A stretch of 64,000 nucleotides of DNA from Cladocopium goreaui (lineage: Eukaryota; Sar; Dinophyceae; Suessiales; Symbiodiniaceae). Below, in pieces: positions 35,891 to 47,735 of this stretch. Numbering within the stretch: position 1 is the stretch's first letter; the number at the start of each line of letters is the position of its first letter. Both the position numbers and the translations under genes were made by a program. The stretch is taken from positions 114,501-178,500 of the forward strand of contig CAMXCT020002057.1 of assembly GCA_947184155.2 (NCBI GenBank), written 5' to 3'. The notes beneath the pieces were generated by a model. It did no database searches and had not been told where the DNA came from. It saw nothing but the letters and a program-made list of their open reading frames with translations.

Positions 35891-38412
35891 AGCGGTGAAA
35901 AGCAGTAATGTATAGGACACGTGTGGTCCAAAAACTCTGGCAAATCATCACGAGGAACAAACCAAACAAAACAAAAACGCAACCAAAAACGACCCGCAAA
36001 TCCCCCAGCCAGATTTGCGTTTCGCCACAAAGCAAAACAGCAAAGCAACAAAGAACGGGGCAGGGCCCAACAAAAACCAAAACAAAAACTTGAGATTTGC
36101 CTTGGATACAGTGACCTAAGCCACTGTATCATCCTCAAAAACATGCAAACTAATTAATTGCGGCAGTGCATGGAGTATAGTACACGATCGTCCAGACTGT
36201 CTTACCTGAGAAAAGAGAAGAGAATCCAGTATTGCAGGCAGACTGATGTGTAGCACGACAGAGGCCGCCTGTATGGACGTCTTGTCAATAGCAACTTCGC
36301 ATCGCTGCTGTTCACCCTGTATCGTTCAGCGTATGCACGGCAGTCTGTTCCTGTCAATATGCACCACCGCAAGGATTGTAATCTATTTCCCCCCCTAAGT
36401 GGGGAGGAGAGCACTGACAGCCTGCAAAATGGTGTGAGCACTCGCAGGAACCGTCAGATCGCAATGGGCCCAAGACCCTAAGGCCGTGGGTAAAAAGGTG
36501 GCTATAGGCCTGACCGGCACAATACGGCCATGACAGACAGATGAAGCTTCCGACCATAGCATGGGCTCGTGAGAACTTCCAGTATGATACTGCCGCTATG
36601 TATGCAAAAGTCGCATTCGCATTGCTGTCAAACTCGTTCCCCTAAACTATGAAGGTTGAAGTGGTTCACTGCGTCAGCACTAGGTTCTCAAACAGGAGTC
36701 ACTAGGCGTCATCGTCCCAGCAAGTCCTGCGGAGAGGACCAGATGCACCGTATGTTAGCTGTGTATTCCAGACCAGGCCACTCTCTCCCACCGAGTGGGC
36801 CATTGCCAGGGCATTACAGAATATCCGCACAACGAACCATGTGGGCAGGCTTTGCTGCACTCGGGCGCTCCAGACTGAACTGCAGGAAGCACAACTGGAC
36901 AGCGCCAGTAGAGCTCACTGCAGTGCAGCCTAGTCCATGGCTCTACCGGGAATCTACCGCCCCTCTCGGAAAAAACGCAGAAACAAAACAGAGCGAGAAG
37001 GGCCCTTCCCAATACAGCCAAAGAAAGAGCCACAAGACTCAAACAAACCAAACACAAACGAATTCAAAGGGGAAACAAGGAGAGGGGGGGACGGTGAAAA
37101 AACTGCCCCACCTCGGACAAATCCTTAGTCACTACCAGATGAGACTAATGTAGCTATGGTGAAACGAAGAGCTATGATGCAGAGCGGTAACCTCGGTATC
37201 CAGGCAACAGATGGAGCAAACAACAAAAAGCCAACCAACAGAAACCTGCCATCATGGGGGGAAGCACAAAGGGGGGAGCGGCCAAAGCACAACACACACA
37301 ACACCACAAGCCACACAGAAGAAGCGAGGAGAGGAGCCAGGAGGCAGCAGAGGACAGAGAGAGAAAGGACACACACGCACTAGAAGGGGTACGAACGTGC
37401 CTTAGCGGAGTCCAAAAAGGGGCCAAGGATCATACAATGATGAATACCTCAGTGAGGGAGCACACAGCACCCCAACAACACAGGAAGCATGGTGTAGAGG
37501 GAAAGATCCCCACACAGGGCCAAAGGCCTTTGTTGCCATGAGACATAATGAGGAGGGGAGACAATGCGCAACAAACACTCCACGCACAGAGGAAAGGCAA
37601 CCAGGCCGTCGCCGGAAGCAACGATACCCAGAGAAAGGGACCAGTAAAACCTGGGCCAAGGCGCCAAAGAGGACCATCCGAGGGGGAGGGAGGGCCACGT
37701 CAGGCAGGGAACAGGCAACAAAAACAGGACCAAATACCAAGGCACCAACACCTAATGTAGCTCTGCTAAGGGCAAAACCTAGGGATTAGTCAACGAATTC
37801 AGATACCTTAACTAGTGGGAAGGGTGGGAAAGTGGGTGTCTCGTCAAGACTAAGTCTGGGGATAATAACAACAGTTTCATTACCCATCGATGATTGTCAG
37901 GCAAAGGCTGCGAGAGCGTGCGCTCGTGCAATAGGCTTCATGGTGGAGGCGACCTTAGTATAATCTAAGCTCTCGACTGGACAACACATTCTAAACACTA
38001 GTGCAAAGAGAAAGCATGCTGCCCGATCTGTTATGCCTAAGCTGGCACTCACACACAACTACAAATGCGGCTACCAACTGTTGGAGAGATCTGAATAGGT
38101 AGGGGCCAGGCATGTACAGCATAATGAACCTAACAATTATAAATGAGGAAGAGCTGTGTCCCCTACTGCATACCAGTGCACCTGTCACGTCTTTGGACAG
38201 ACACACCGGTATGGACAGTAACCTTAAGTAGAGATGACGAAGGGACCAAACAGAGATTTAGGTCAACTCCCACCACCATTGTTGATGAAACGAAGGCCAA
38301 ATACTGTGTGAGGGACAATGGGGAGTGAAACCGAAATGAGACAAAAGAGGAAGGGGGAGAAGGGGTGGACACAGAAAGGGTATAAGTGGTGCGAGCAGGG
38401 GTGAGCTGGGGA
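35890..38412 (-). other. E1 downstream region, about 2.5 kb, non-coding or exon remnants
   Basis: Corresponds block by block to 42862-45398 (E2) and 47057-49585 (E3), at clearly lower identity than E2 to E3. 36202-36557 matches the second coding block of E2 and E3 but is too decayed to read. Purine-rich AGGAG/AAAG tracts make spurious open frames. On the minus strand the main ORF ends at GAGAG|GTATGA, a possible splice donor, so this may be intron plus 3' exon rather than simple 3'UTR. Confidence 0.55.
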
Positions 38413-41400
38413 TCATGTCATACCTCTCGTGAAATGTTCCAAATAATGCTTTTTATCCGATGTGATAGTGTCGTTCCATTCGTTGGTGAGTCCAAACGAA
38501 ACTGGGTTCACTCCTTGCTGAGCAATAGCACGCTGATGAAGCGCTCGGATCGCCCTTTGATGTTCGTCCAGATCTTCCGGAGGGACTCTCCTGCGGACTT
38601 TCCTGTCCGGGAAGTTTCGTTCCCGCAGGTTGGTTTGCAAGGCATGTCCCGCTACATAAACTGCAGGTTGCTGGAATAAAACCGCTCTGCAAATCTGTGG
38701 AGATGCACTGTCCACTCAGCAAACATATGGCTGTGTGACAGTTGATTCCTGAGTCGCGCTTCCGTTTGATGAAGGCTTCCATTGGTATGCCACAATCGCA
38801 ACAGACTGTAGTTGGAAGGCCAATCAAGTGGGCACAGTGTGGCTGTTTCTTTCCACTTTTCAGGTGTAAGCCCTACTTGAGAGGGTATGATCACTTCCAG
38901 AGTAGTGCGATTCGGTCCCAGCGGTTGGAGACCTCGCATCATGTATGGTTCAACGAGCCCTGTGGTATATCCATGGATGAGCTCCTGGAAACATCCAGCC
39001 ATTTGAAAGTCTTCATCCAATCCAAGGCGAAAACCAGGCATGTTTTTGGCAGCAAATTTAACTGCCTGGAGCAGCTGCTTTGTTCCCTCCACTGGAGTCT
39101 CGTCACAGGAACGTTTCGGGCACGTGATGTTGATTTCTTGTGGTTTCTGCGCATTCTCAGGAGCATTCTCGAGAAGTTTGGGAGCAATTTTGCTGGCCCA
39201 GCTAGCCGGGAACCATGCCAGTAGGGCAGAGGCACCACTCGTAAGGTCCACTAACCCAGTAGTGCGTCGATGCGGCCGATCTGTGACCAGGACTTTAACT
39301 GGGCCACTCGGCGCTCGACTCCGATTCACCTCAGAGCTCTCTCGGGCCGAGCCAATGAGTTCAGACAGGATGGGCCGAAACCAGTAAGTGGCATACAACA
39401 GGCATTCAGTTTCTGGAGTCACCATGGATTCAGCCAATCTCATCAACGAGCTCATCGCCTGGGCGAGCTTCTCTGCCAGTCGAATTGTGAGAGCCCTTGC
39501 CGTCTGCAGGAGGACATCCTCCACACTGGCAATTTGCCCGCGCAACCACAGTTCACAGGCCACACTCAGCAAGATGCGCGCAAACTTTTCTTGGATGGCA
39601 GTCAAAGACAACGTCAATCTCGCCTGTAGCCACAGCGGCGGGAGAATTCCAAGGTTTTCGGGTATGCAAAAAGGGTTTCCGTTAGGTTGGACATTAGTAA
39701 TCAGGATTGCTAGCTTGTCAGCTGCACTCAAGATCTCGTCTTCAGAGGGATCTTCAGCTGCATCAGGTATGGGTGGGCACCACGCAACTGTAGGGTCTTC
39801 TGGATCACTCTCGTCATCGGTAGAGGCTGCTTCCTCATCCGAGGAGGGGTCATTCACTGTGTCTCCTGCACCCTCGGGGCTTGCGAGTTTCATAGACCCT
39901 GGATCAAATTGGCGATCCAATGTGGCCAAAAGGTCCGGCTGCAACCGATGGGCATCGAAGTAATGGATACCCGGGATTACGACAAGTTGTCGATCCTGTA
40001 TACCCACGTGAAAGAAGACCTTGTGGCCTCTATGTCGATGAACAAATGCTGGGGACCCATTATAGGCTGCACATAGCCAGAGAGGAGATCTGTAACCATC
40101 AGCAGCGTAACCATACAAGTATTCACGATCAATCGAGCAGGGGAAGAAGCTGCTGGTCGTTAGCACATGGTCACGTGTGCGAGACTCCAGCGCTGCAAGG
40201 ACCTCAGGGGGAAGGCGCAACTTGTCTCTGCATGCCACCACCAACCGATATCGTCGCCACGCTCGCGTGCCATTGATGGTCACGATCATGGCAATAGCAA
40301 GAGGGGGTTTATCTTGGGAAATAAAAGGTGCCACTAATCCCCATTCCATTATCGCAATTTTGTCGGTGGGGTAGGCCGCAGGGCCATGGTACTGGATGTA
40401 TCGGTTTTTCAGTGTGAAGTATCCATAATGATACACTCCCAGTGTCTGAGCCATGCAAATCATGCCTGCCATATCAAGAGGCGAGACAATATAGGTATGT
40501 TCAATGGCTCTTGTGAGCGCTACAGTTGCTCTTCCATAGCAGTCCTCACGCTCGTCTGCTGTTGCATCCCGACGTCCTCCACTTAGAAACCCGACACCTG
40601 TTTGAACAATGACCGCAATGCGTGCTGTCGCCCCTGCAGCAGAGGAAGTGTTGGAAACTCTCAGCCCGCCATACCACGCGGACTGAAAGCCATGCTGGAG
40701 GAGCAAGTTGTGCACCGCTGTACGGTTGCATAAGACAAGCAGCTGCGAGGTTGCTCCCTGTTGCAAGTTGCGATAATAATTCTTCAGGTAGGTGCAGAAG
40801 GCAACCACATCTTCAACAGCTGCTCTTAGATCTTTGGGTGCATTCCACAGTACTGTACGGAAACCTCCTTGTGCCACAGTGGCCTCATGTGGCACGAAGT
40901 GTCCAATGTAGATGTGATTGGGCTCGTGCAGGACTAATTCAGGATAACGAACTGCAACGATCGCTTGGTACGTCAACATTGAGACCCGTGAGCTGTTAGG
41001 GAGAATGATACCCCAACGATGAGGACCACATAGCCCGGCTGCTTCAAGGGTTGTGGTACACTCAGGTACTCCAAACTCCTCTGGTGCTGTGGCAATCAGC
41101 AGGACATCCAACTGGCACGAGATTCGGCAGTGGAACACCCGCCTTAGAGCGACAGGCAGCTCGTAGTCTTGCGGAGTGGATGTCCATGGGCCACTATGCG
41201 GCTTGTTTGCAAGTCTCAGCAGTTTAAAGAGATCTGACTCCGGATCTTGGCTCGCATCAGGCCAAAGCTGAGCTACAAGGACTGCCATTCGTGCCGGCGG
41301 AAGATAGTCTCCTGGCTTCTCAAGCGCTCGGAGCCCTAACGGCCGTTGCAACAGTTTGCGTCGATTGACAGCCGCTGCTCGGCCTTTGGACATCCCTCCT

Positions 41401-42744
41401 GGAGTTTGCCTGTGATCTCCAATGAAGACAGTAAGGGTTGGTTGTTGAATGGCAGCGAGAGCTGCAATCTCATGGTAATTGCCATACTGTTGACTTTCGT
41501 CCATGAAAGCAAGCCAGGTGCGAGAGATCCAATGGCCAAAAGTGGAATAGCGCATCGCCATTTCCGCCGTGGCTGAGCCACCTGTTGCAATGAGTACATT
41601 CTTGTGAGCGATGATTCTATTACGGTCACTGCATCGGACGTCAATTTTGGAGGCATATGCGTCTCCTTTACCTTCCTCCATGCGACCAATTAGCCTACCG
41701 AAGCTCCTGATTGTGGGGGGCGCGAGGTCACTTAATTGATCCGCAAGTGCTTTGGCAGCTACATTTTCTTTTGTATAGATGATCGCAACAAAGTCCTTGA
41801 GTTCGCAGCTCAGGGCAATGAGCAAGACCGCAAGGGACCGCGTTTTGCCAGCACCAAAGACCCCTGCAATACATAAGTCAGATCTTCCTGTCAGAATGGC
41901 CAGCAACAGTGCAATTGAGACTGTCAAGACATGTCCATCACCGTAGGCTGCTAGAGGAAGTAGATGCTCACGGTAATAACTGTCATGGGCCCCATCCATC
42001 GAGATCGTGGCTGGTGTCAAAAACCGGCTCAAGATTCTGACTAATGCATCAGTCAGCTGCGTTTTGCGCTCGTTGGCCATACGGCGAACAGGTATATGCG
42101 GCTGCACGATGCCCATTGCCAATGGTAGGCGCGACTGGTTAGCTTGTGCAAACACTAAGAGTTCATGGCGGCTGCGTGTGTCTCCCAGAAAGGCTAGCTC
42201 CTCCCACACTACGGCCATGGACACGTGGTCTTCGATGGGTTTAGGCCAGTCCTGTGCAGGATCAAAGTAACTCATTGTTTTGAGATACTGGTCCAACAGT
42301 CGCCCACAAAAGGTCCGAGCAATGGGTAGCGAGACGATAACAAGCTCCAGCAACTTCGGGGCAATGCGCTTGAGCGCTCGCTGAGCAGGGTTCTTGCTGG
42401 TTCCGCTAGGCATCACCTTTTCATGTACCAGTAATATGACACACCGCTGCTGAGTGTCTGGCAACTGGAGTACTCCCAGTAGTGCTCTGCCCGCCATCAC
42501 GTTGGCTTCCAAGTTGCCTAGATTCCCAGCTTCACAGAGAGCACGCGGCGAGGTCGTTGGAACTTCCGAAGGTGCACTAAAGAGCAGGAGCGGGGCACCG
42601 TCAGTATGTAGGTGAATGACATGAAAGCCAGCATACGCCTCATATTGGTAGGTAACTTGTAACCGTGTTCCCGTTTGTCCTCGCTTCTTCTGCTGAGCTA
42701 GTTCTACACTAACCCAGGGCTGGAGATGTTGGAGCTGCCGTCCC

Positions 42745-42761
42745 GCATGATAAGCGTCTAG
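42745..42761. repeat. E2 target-site duplication, left copy
   Basis: GCATGATAAGCGTCTAG here and again at 46215-46231 (17 bp, 19 if the ambiguous TT is counted). Removing E2 and one copy restores the helicase reading frame exactly (VLPQ|LDAYHAG|RQLQ). Confidence 0.93.
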
Positions 42762-42860
42762 TTTTTTTTTTCCTCTGGTTTGGCCGATTCGCACTAGGCA
42801 CTTTTTTTTTTCCCCTCCGGTTTGGCCGATTCGCACTAGGCACGGTCCTTACAATTGAGT
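42762..42860 (-). repeat. E2 3' tail, tandemly duplicated
   Basis: Two tail copies on the minus strand, each ending in exactly ten A: the inner one full, the outer one a 30-base piece starting GTGCCTAGTGCGAATCGG. The outer copy has CAGAGG where the inner has CGGAGGGG. This looks like a slippage or re-initiation product of reverse transcription at the tail. Confidence 0.85.
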
Positions 42861-43063
42861 AAGCGGTGAAAAGCATTCAGAAAAGGACACGTGTGGTCCC
42901 TAAAACGCAGGCAAATCATCATATCAACACCAACCAAAAACAGAAAAAAAGCAACCAAAAACGACCCGCAAATCCCCCAGCCAGATTTGCGTTTCGCCAA
43001 AAGGCAAAACAGCGAAGCAACAAAGAACGGGGCCGGGCCCAAACAAACAACCAAACCAACCAT

Positions 43064-43543
43064 TCAGTGATTTGCCAAGGATACAGTGACAGAAGTCACT
43101 GCATCGTCATCAAAAACATGCAAACTAATTAGGTACTGCAGAACGAAAAAATATAGTGCACGATCACCCAGAATCTCATCTCCTGTAATCCGTTGCTGTT
43201 GCTCCAGCTCTCTGATAAGTAGGCAAATCAGGAATCGTTGATAGTACAATTCGTACCAGTTGCCAGTCTCATTATCACAGTTAATCATATGAAGAGAAGT
43301 GAAGTCGGAGTCCAGTCTCTATAGTGAGATGCTGCCGCAGTGGTGATGTGACTTGATACCCCCCTCGCGGGGGGTAGGGATTGACAGCCGGTAGGTCATG
43401 CAGGACAAAATGTGTAATTCACCACAAATGCTGTCAAATCGTAGGAAGCCAAGAGGACCTGAAAAGGTGCCAATGGCGAGCTGTAGCCACAAAAGAAATG
43501 GATGATCCTCTCCGTATAGTCTTTGCAGATGAATAAAATGCAC
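43064..43543 (-). pseudogene. E2 second coding block, C-terminal exon candidate
   Basis: A minus-strand frame of about 160 codons reads HLQRLYGEDHPFLL..., LGFLRFDSICGELH, ..., LICLLIRELEQQQR and ends VTVSLANH. One in-frame TAG near 43319 splits it in E2; E3 has CAG there but carries a different stop. Each copy being intact where the other is broken argues that the ancestor was coding. It lies about 1.9 kb downstream of the main ORF, whose end carries a GTATGA donor-like site. Function unknown. Confidence 0.45.
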
Positions 43544-43549
43544 TCATGC

Positions 43550-45398
43550 AGAGGGTAGGCTTAAGCAAGAAAGATTGCTACTAGCGAACTGTACACAATT
43601 GTGCTCACGCCACAAACTTGAAAAGGTGACTAGGTGCGCTGTACCAGCACCAGATTGACAAGCAGAATTTACAAGGTGTCATCGTCCCTGCGAAAGAAAA
43701 CTGCTGCAAATCAGCTGTTCCAGAGGTTCGCAGTGCATCTCGCATAAGGCCACTCTTCCCTAGAGTAAGCCAGTAGCAGAATCACAACGTCCCATCAGCG
43801 CACCGATCCATGTGGGCAGGCTTTGCTGCACTAGGGCGCTCCAGACTGAACAGCAGGAAGCACCACTGGACAGCGCCAGTAGAGCTCACTGCAGTGCAGC
43901 CTGGTCCATGGCTCTACCGGGGATCTACCGCCCCTCCCTGAGAATACGCAGAAACAAAACAAAAAGAGAAGGGCCCTCCCCAGACAGCCAACGAGAAAGC
44001 CACAAGAATCAAACAGCCAAAAGCAAACAACAAGAACCAAAAAGAGGTAAAACGGAGAGGGGGGGACGGTGACAAAAGTCTGCCCCACCGCAAACGAATT
44101 CCTAGGAGCTAAAGCTAAGACCAATATAGTAGGGTGAAATGACAGAGCACTGATGTAGGGCGGTAACCTCAGTATCCAGGCAGCAGGTTAACCAGAAGGC
44201 ACCAATTTAAACAAGTCAATCAAACAAAAAAGCCAAAGAGAACCCTGCCATCATGGGGGGAAGCAAACCACACAAGGGGAGAGGCCAAGACAAAGCACAC
44301 ACAACGACACCGGCCACACAGAAGGAACGAGGAGAGGAGCCAGGAGGCAGCAGAGGACAGAGGGAGAGGGACACACCCGCACCAGAAGGGGTACAATTGT
44401 GCCTTAGCGGAGTTCAAAGAAGGGGCCACGGATCATACAATGATGAATACCTCAGTGAGGGTGCACACAGCACTCCAACAACACGGGAAACATGGTGTAG
44501 AGGGAAAGATCCCCACACAGGGCCAAAGGCCTTTAATGCCATGAGACACAATGAAGAGGAGAAATCAATGCACAGCAATCACTCCAAGCACGGAGGCAAA
44601 GCAACAAGGCCGTCGCCGGGAGCAACGATACCCCGAGGGAGGGACCAGTAAAACCTGGACCGAGGCGCCAAGTAGGAACATCCGAGGGGAGTGAGGGTCA
44701 CGTCAGGCAGGGAACAGTAACCTAAACTAAAAACAGACAGAAAGAGGCACCAACACCTAGTTTAGCTCTGCATATGGTAAAATCTATAGATGAGTTAGTG
44801 AATTCAAGTGCCTTAGTTGGTGAAAGGGTGGGGAGTGGGTGGCTAATAACGAAGACATCTAGGGACAACACCAGCATCTTTACCCATCGATGATTGTCAG
44901 GCACAGACTGTGAAAAAGCGAATGCGTGCACAAGGCTTTCAACAGAGGCAACCTTAGTACAAGCTAAGCGCGTGACGGGACAAACATGGAGAGAACAGGT
45001 ATTAACGGTGCCATGGGCACGATCTGTTAAGCTTACGCTGGCACCCGCACACAAAGCCAACTGCGGCTCACAACTGCTGGCGAGATCTAGATTGGTTGGA
45101 GCCAGGCATGTGTCACATGAGGAACCTAACAATTATAAATGGGAAAGGTGTGTCTCCTGCTGCATACCAGTGCACCTGTCACGTCCTTGGACAGACACAC
45201 TGGGTATGCACAGTTCACTGAAGTAGATGTGACAAATGAACCTATTAGACACGAGAGTCATCTTCCACCACCATGATTGATGAAAACAAAACCAACTAAT
45301 GGGTGAAAAACCGGAGTGAAACAGAAAAACGAGAAGAGGAGGGGGGAGGGGGGTGGACACACGGAGGAAAGTGTGAAAGTAGGGGGTTGAGCTGGGGG
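43550..45398 (-). other. E2 downstream region, intron or 3'UTR
   Basis: Nearly identical to 47740-49585 in E3. No frame is conserved in all three E copies. Purine-rich tracts (44250-44360) give spurious basic frames. Confidence 0.5.
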
Positions 45399-46183
45399 TC
45401 ATGTCATACCTCTCGTGAAGTGTTCAAGATGACGTTTTTTGTCTGCTATAATAGTATCATACCATTCATTGGTGAGCACAAATGAAACTGGGTTCACTGC
45501 TTGCTGGGCAGTGGCACGCTGATGAAGTGCTCTGAGCGCCCTTCGATGTGCGTCCAGATCCTCAGGAGGGACCTTCCTTCGGACTCGCCTGTCGGGGAAA
45601 TTTCGTTCCCTCAGGTTGGTTTGCAAGGCATGTTCCGCTATATAGACTGCTGGCTGCTGGAATAAAACTCGCTCCTCGAATCTGTCAAGATGGACTGTCC
45701 ACTCAGCAAACATATGGTTGTGTGACTGTTGCTTCCTGAGTCGCGCCTCTGTTTGATGAAGGCTCCCATTCATATGCCACAAACGTAAAAGACTGTAATT
45801 GGAAGGCCAGTCAAGTGGGCACAGTGTGGCTGTTTCTTTCCATTTCTCGGGGGTAAGCCCTTCTGGAGAAGGAATGATCACCTCCAGAATAGTACGATTC
45901 GATCCAAGTGGTTGGAGACCTCTCATCATACATGGTTCAACGAGCCCTGCGGTGTACCCATGGATGAGCTCCTGGAAGCTTCCAGCCATTTGAAAGTCTT
46001 CATCCAACCCCAGGTGAAAACCAGGCAAATTTGTAGAAACAAATTTGACTGCTTGGAGCAGCTGTTTTTCTCCTTCCGCGGAAAGCTCGTCACAGGAACG
46101 TTTCGGGCACGTGAGGTTGATTTCTTGAGGTTTCTGTGCATTCTCAGGAGCATGCTCGAGGAGTTTGGGAGCAATTTTACTGG
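45399..46183 (-). pseudogene. E2 helicase, C-terminal 261 codons
   Basis: Open and in frame from the deletion junction (ASKIAPKLLE-type sequence) to the stop after HFTRGMT. It matches E1 codon by codon and keeps the C-terminus that E1 has lost by frameshift. All helicase motifs are missing because of the internal deletion. The stop overlaps a GAG|GTATGA donor-like sequence. Confidence 0.8.
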
Positions 46184-46214
46184 CCGATTCGCACTAGGCA
46201 CGGTCCTTACAATT

Positions 46215-46231
46215 GCATGATAAGCGTCTAG
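46215..46231. repeat. E2 target-site duplication, right copy
   Basis: Second copy of the 17-bp direct repeat; see 42745-42761. Confidence 0.93.
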
Positions 46232-46681
46232 TTGCGGAAGCACCATGTCCAGTAGGAAGATGAGGGTACGTAATGAAAAACCACGCAGGAATTCCGCCAG
46301 TAAGTTGCGAACCAGCAACCCTCCCTCATCATGGGATGCTCCCAGTGTAGGAATCATCGCAATCAGAGCTGCTTGTAGTTCAGCTTCCGTATCAGGCTGA
46401 CCATCCCGAATGTCCCGTCCGACAATGGGTACTGTTTGTAGCTCAGTGTTCCCCTCTCCCGCTGCTACTAACAGAGCACTTAGAGTCGTCTTGAGGTGTT
46501 CAGGAAGGTCAAAGCTAACCCATGAAAGTACACGCAGCAATCTCTCGCACCGTACTCCATGTGGAATGACTTGAGGGGTGGTGATTTGCAATCTTTGGAT
46601 TTCATGGACTCCTTCATCAAGGTCAATGAAGAGCAAGTGGCCATAGGTCTGACACTGGTCTTCATAAAGTACACCCGACAT

Positions 46682-46977
46682 GGGCAGGGACGTACATCCT
46701 TGATGCTTGTGTGTTCCTCTTTCCGACCATCAATTTTGCACTGATCGACAGCGATTGTGTGCCCCCAGCTACATCAAGCAAAGCTGCAAAGAGCAAACTG
46801 TCAAGCTCCATTGCGTCATCGCACAAACGTGCGCGCTCTGTGGACACGGGAAGGGACATGCAGCAGCCTGGTCCACCATCGAAGCTATCTAGATCGCATA
46901 GTGCGGACCATATTGCTGTCCGAACAGCTGATCCACTACGATCCCCTCCGTTCACCTACGGTGCCAATTTGGCAGAC
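46682..46977 (+). other. E1 upstream region; possible plus-strand coding start
   Basis: Sequence just 5' of the helicase ATG. On the plus strand an open frame from 46711 reads SSHKRARSVDTGRDMQQPG...LADEVDHGDS up to the E3 insertion; it is Ser/Pro/Arg-rich and could be an N-terminal tail. Across the E3 site this frame does not match that of the hydrolase-like frame starting at 52275, so either a splice, a frameshift or plain 5'UTR lies between. If both readings hold, the two genes are divergent with only about 30 bases between starts. Confidence 0.35.
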
Positions 46978-46997
46978 GAAGTTGACCATGGTGATTC
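46978..46997. repeat. E3 target-site duplication, left copy
   Basis: GAAGTTGACCATGGTGATTC, repeated exactly at 52237-52256. The 20-bp length is typical of LINE-mediated insertion. Confidence 0.93.
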
Positions 46998-47257
46998 TTT
47001 TTTTTTTCCTCCGGTTTGGCCGATTCGCACTAGGCACGGTCCTTACAATTGAGTAAGCGGTGAAAAGCATTCAGAAAAAGGACACGTGTGGTCCCTAAAA
47101 CGCAGGCAAATCATCACATCAACACAAACCAAAAACAAAAAACGCAACCAAAAACGACCCGCAAATCCCCCAGCCAGATTTGCGTTTCGCCAAAAGGCAA
47201 AACAGCGAAGCAACAAAGAACGGGGCCGGGCCCAAACAAACAACCAAACCAAACATT

Positions 47258-47735
47258 CAGTGATTTGCCAAGGATACAGTGACAGAAGTCACTGCATCGT
47301 CATCAAAAACATGCAAACTAATTAGGTACTGCAGAACGAAAAATATCGAGCACGATCACCCAGAATCTCATCGCCTGTAATCCGTTGCTGTTGCTCCAGC
47401 TCTCTGATAAGTAGGCAAATCAGGAATCGTTAATAGTACAATTCGTACCAGTTGCCAGTCTCATTATCACAGTTGATCATATGAAGAGAAGTGAAGTCGG
47501 AGTCCAGTCTCTGTAGTGAGATGCTGCCGCAGTGGTGATGTGACTTAATACCCCCCTCGCGGGGGGTAGGGATTGACAGCCTGTAGGTCATGCAGGACAA
47601 AATGTGTAATTCACCACAGATGCTGTCAAATCGTAGGAAGCCAAGAGGACCTGAAAAGGTGCCAATGGCAAGCTGTAGCCGCAAAAGAAATGGATGATCC
47701 TCTCCGTATAGTCTTTGCAGATGAATGAAATGCAC
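47258..47735 (-). pseudogene. E3 second coding block
   Basis: Same block as 43064-43543. The first 101 codons are open (47430-47735). A TAA at about 47430 replaces the Gln codon of E2, and a one-base indel near 47340 shifts the end. Function unknown. Confidence 0.42.

Larger units (their letters stand above)
42762..46214 (-). mobile_element. E2, retroposon-like copy inserted in E1 helicase
   Basis: Minus-strand element flanked by a 17-19 bp direct repeat. The 3' end (left) is T10 plus tail, with the tail unit present twice (42762-42801 and 42802-42860). The body then holds about 2.5 kb of downstream region and 785 bases of helicase C-terminus. At 46182-46185 the body jumps, at a GGCC microhomology, straight into another piece of tail (46186-46214) that touches the right target-site copy. 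E2 is therefore internally deleted and has tail sequence at both ends. The long direct repeat and A-tail indicate target-primed reverse transcription. Confidence 0.85.
38413..46681 (-). pseudogene. E1 UPF1/SF1-type helicase gene, split by E2 insertion
   Basis: Starts at ATG 46681 (in-frame stop upstream near 46744), runs to 46215, is broken by E2 and resumes at 42744, in the same frame across the target site. The current stop is at 38652, about 1,519 codons in all. A one-base deletion near 38690, relative to E2 and E3, removes the last 80-90 residues that end at 38413. Helicase motifs: Walker A GVFGAGKTRS (about 41837-41866), Walker B FMDESQQYG (about 41487-41507), motif III FIGDHRQTPGG (about 41405-41430), motif VI VALTRAIEHTYIV (about 40490-40525). 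Order and spacing fit SF1B helicases of the UPF1/ZNFX1 type (ATP-driven RNA or DNA unwinding). The C-terminal 600 residues are unassigned; there is no RT or nuclease motif. Whether it serves the element or is a captured host gene is unknown. Confidence 0.8.

Noticed and set aside
42762..42836. N-terminal Gly-Gly-Lys-Lys-Lys string at the head of the 1,394-codon helicase frame
   Set aside because: It is the A10 tail of E2 read as lysines, not part of the helicase; the true N-terminus lies at 46215-46681.
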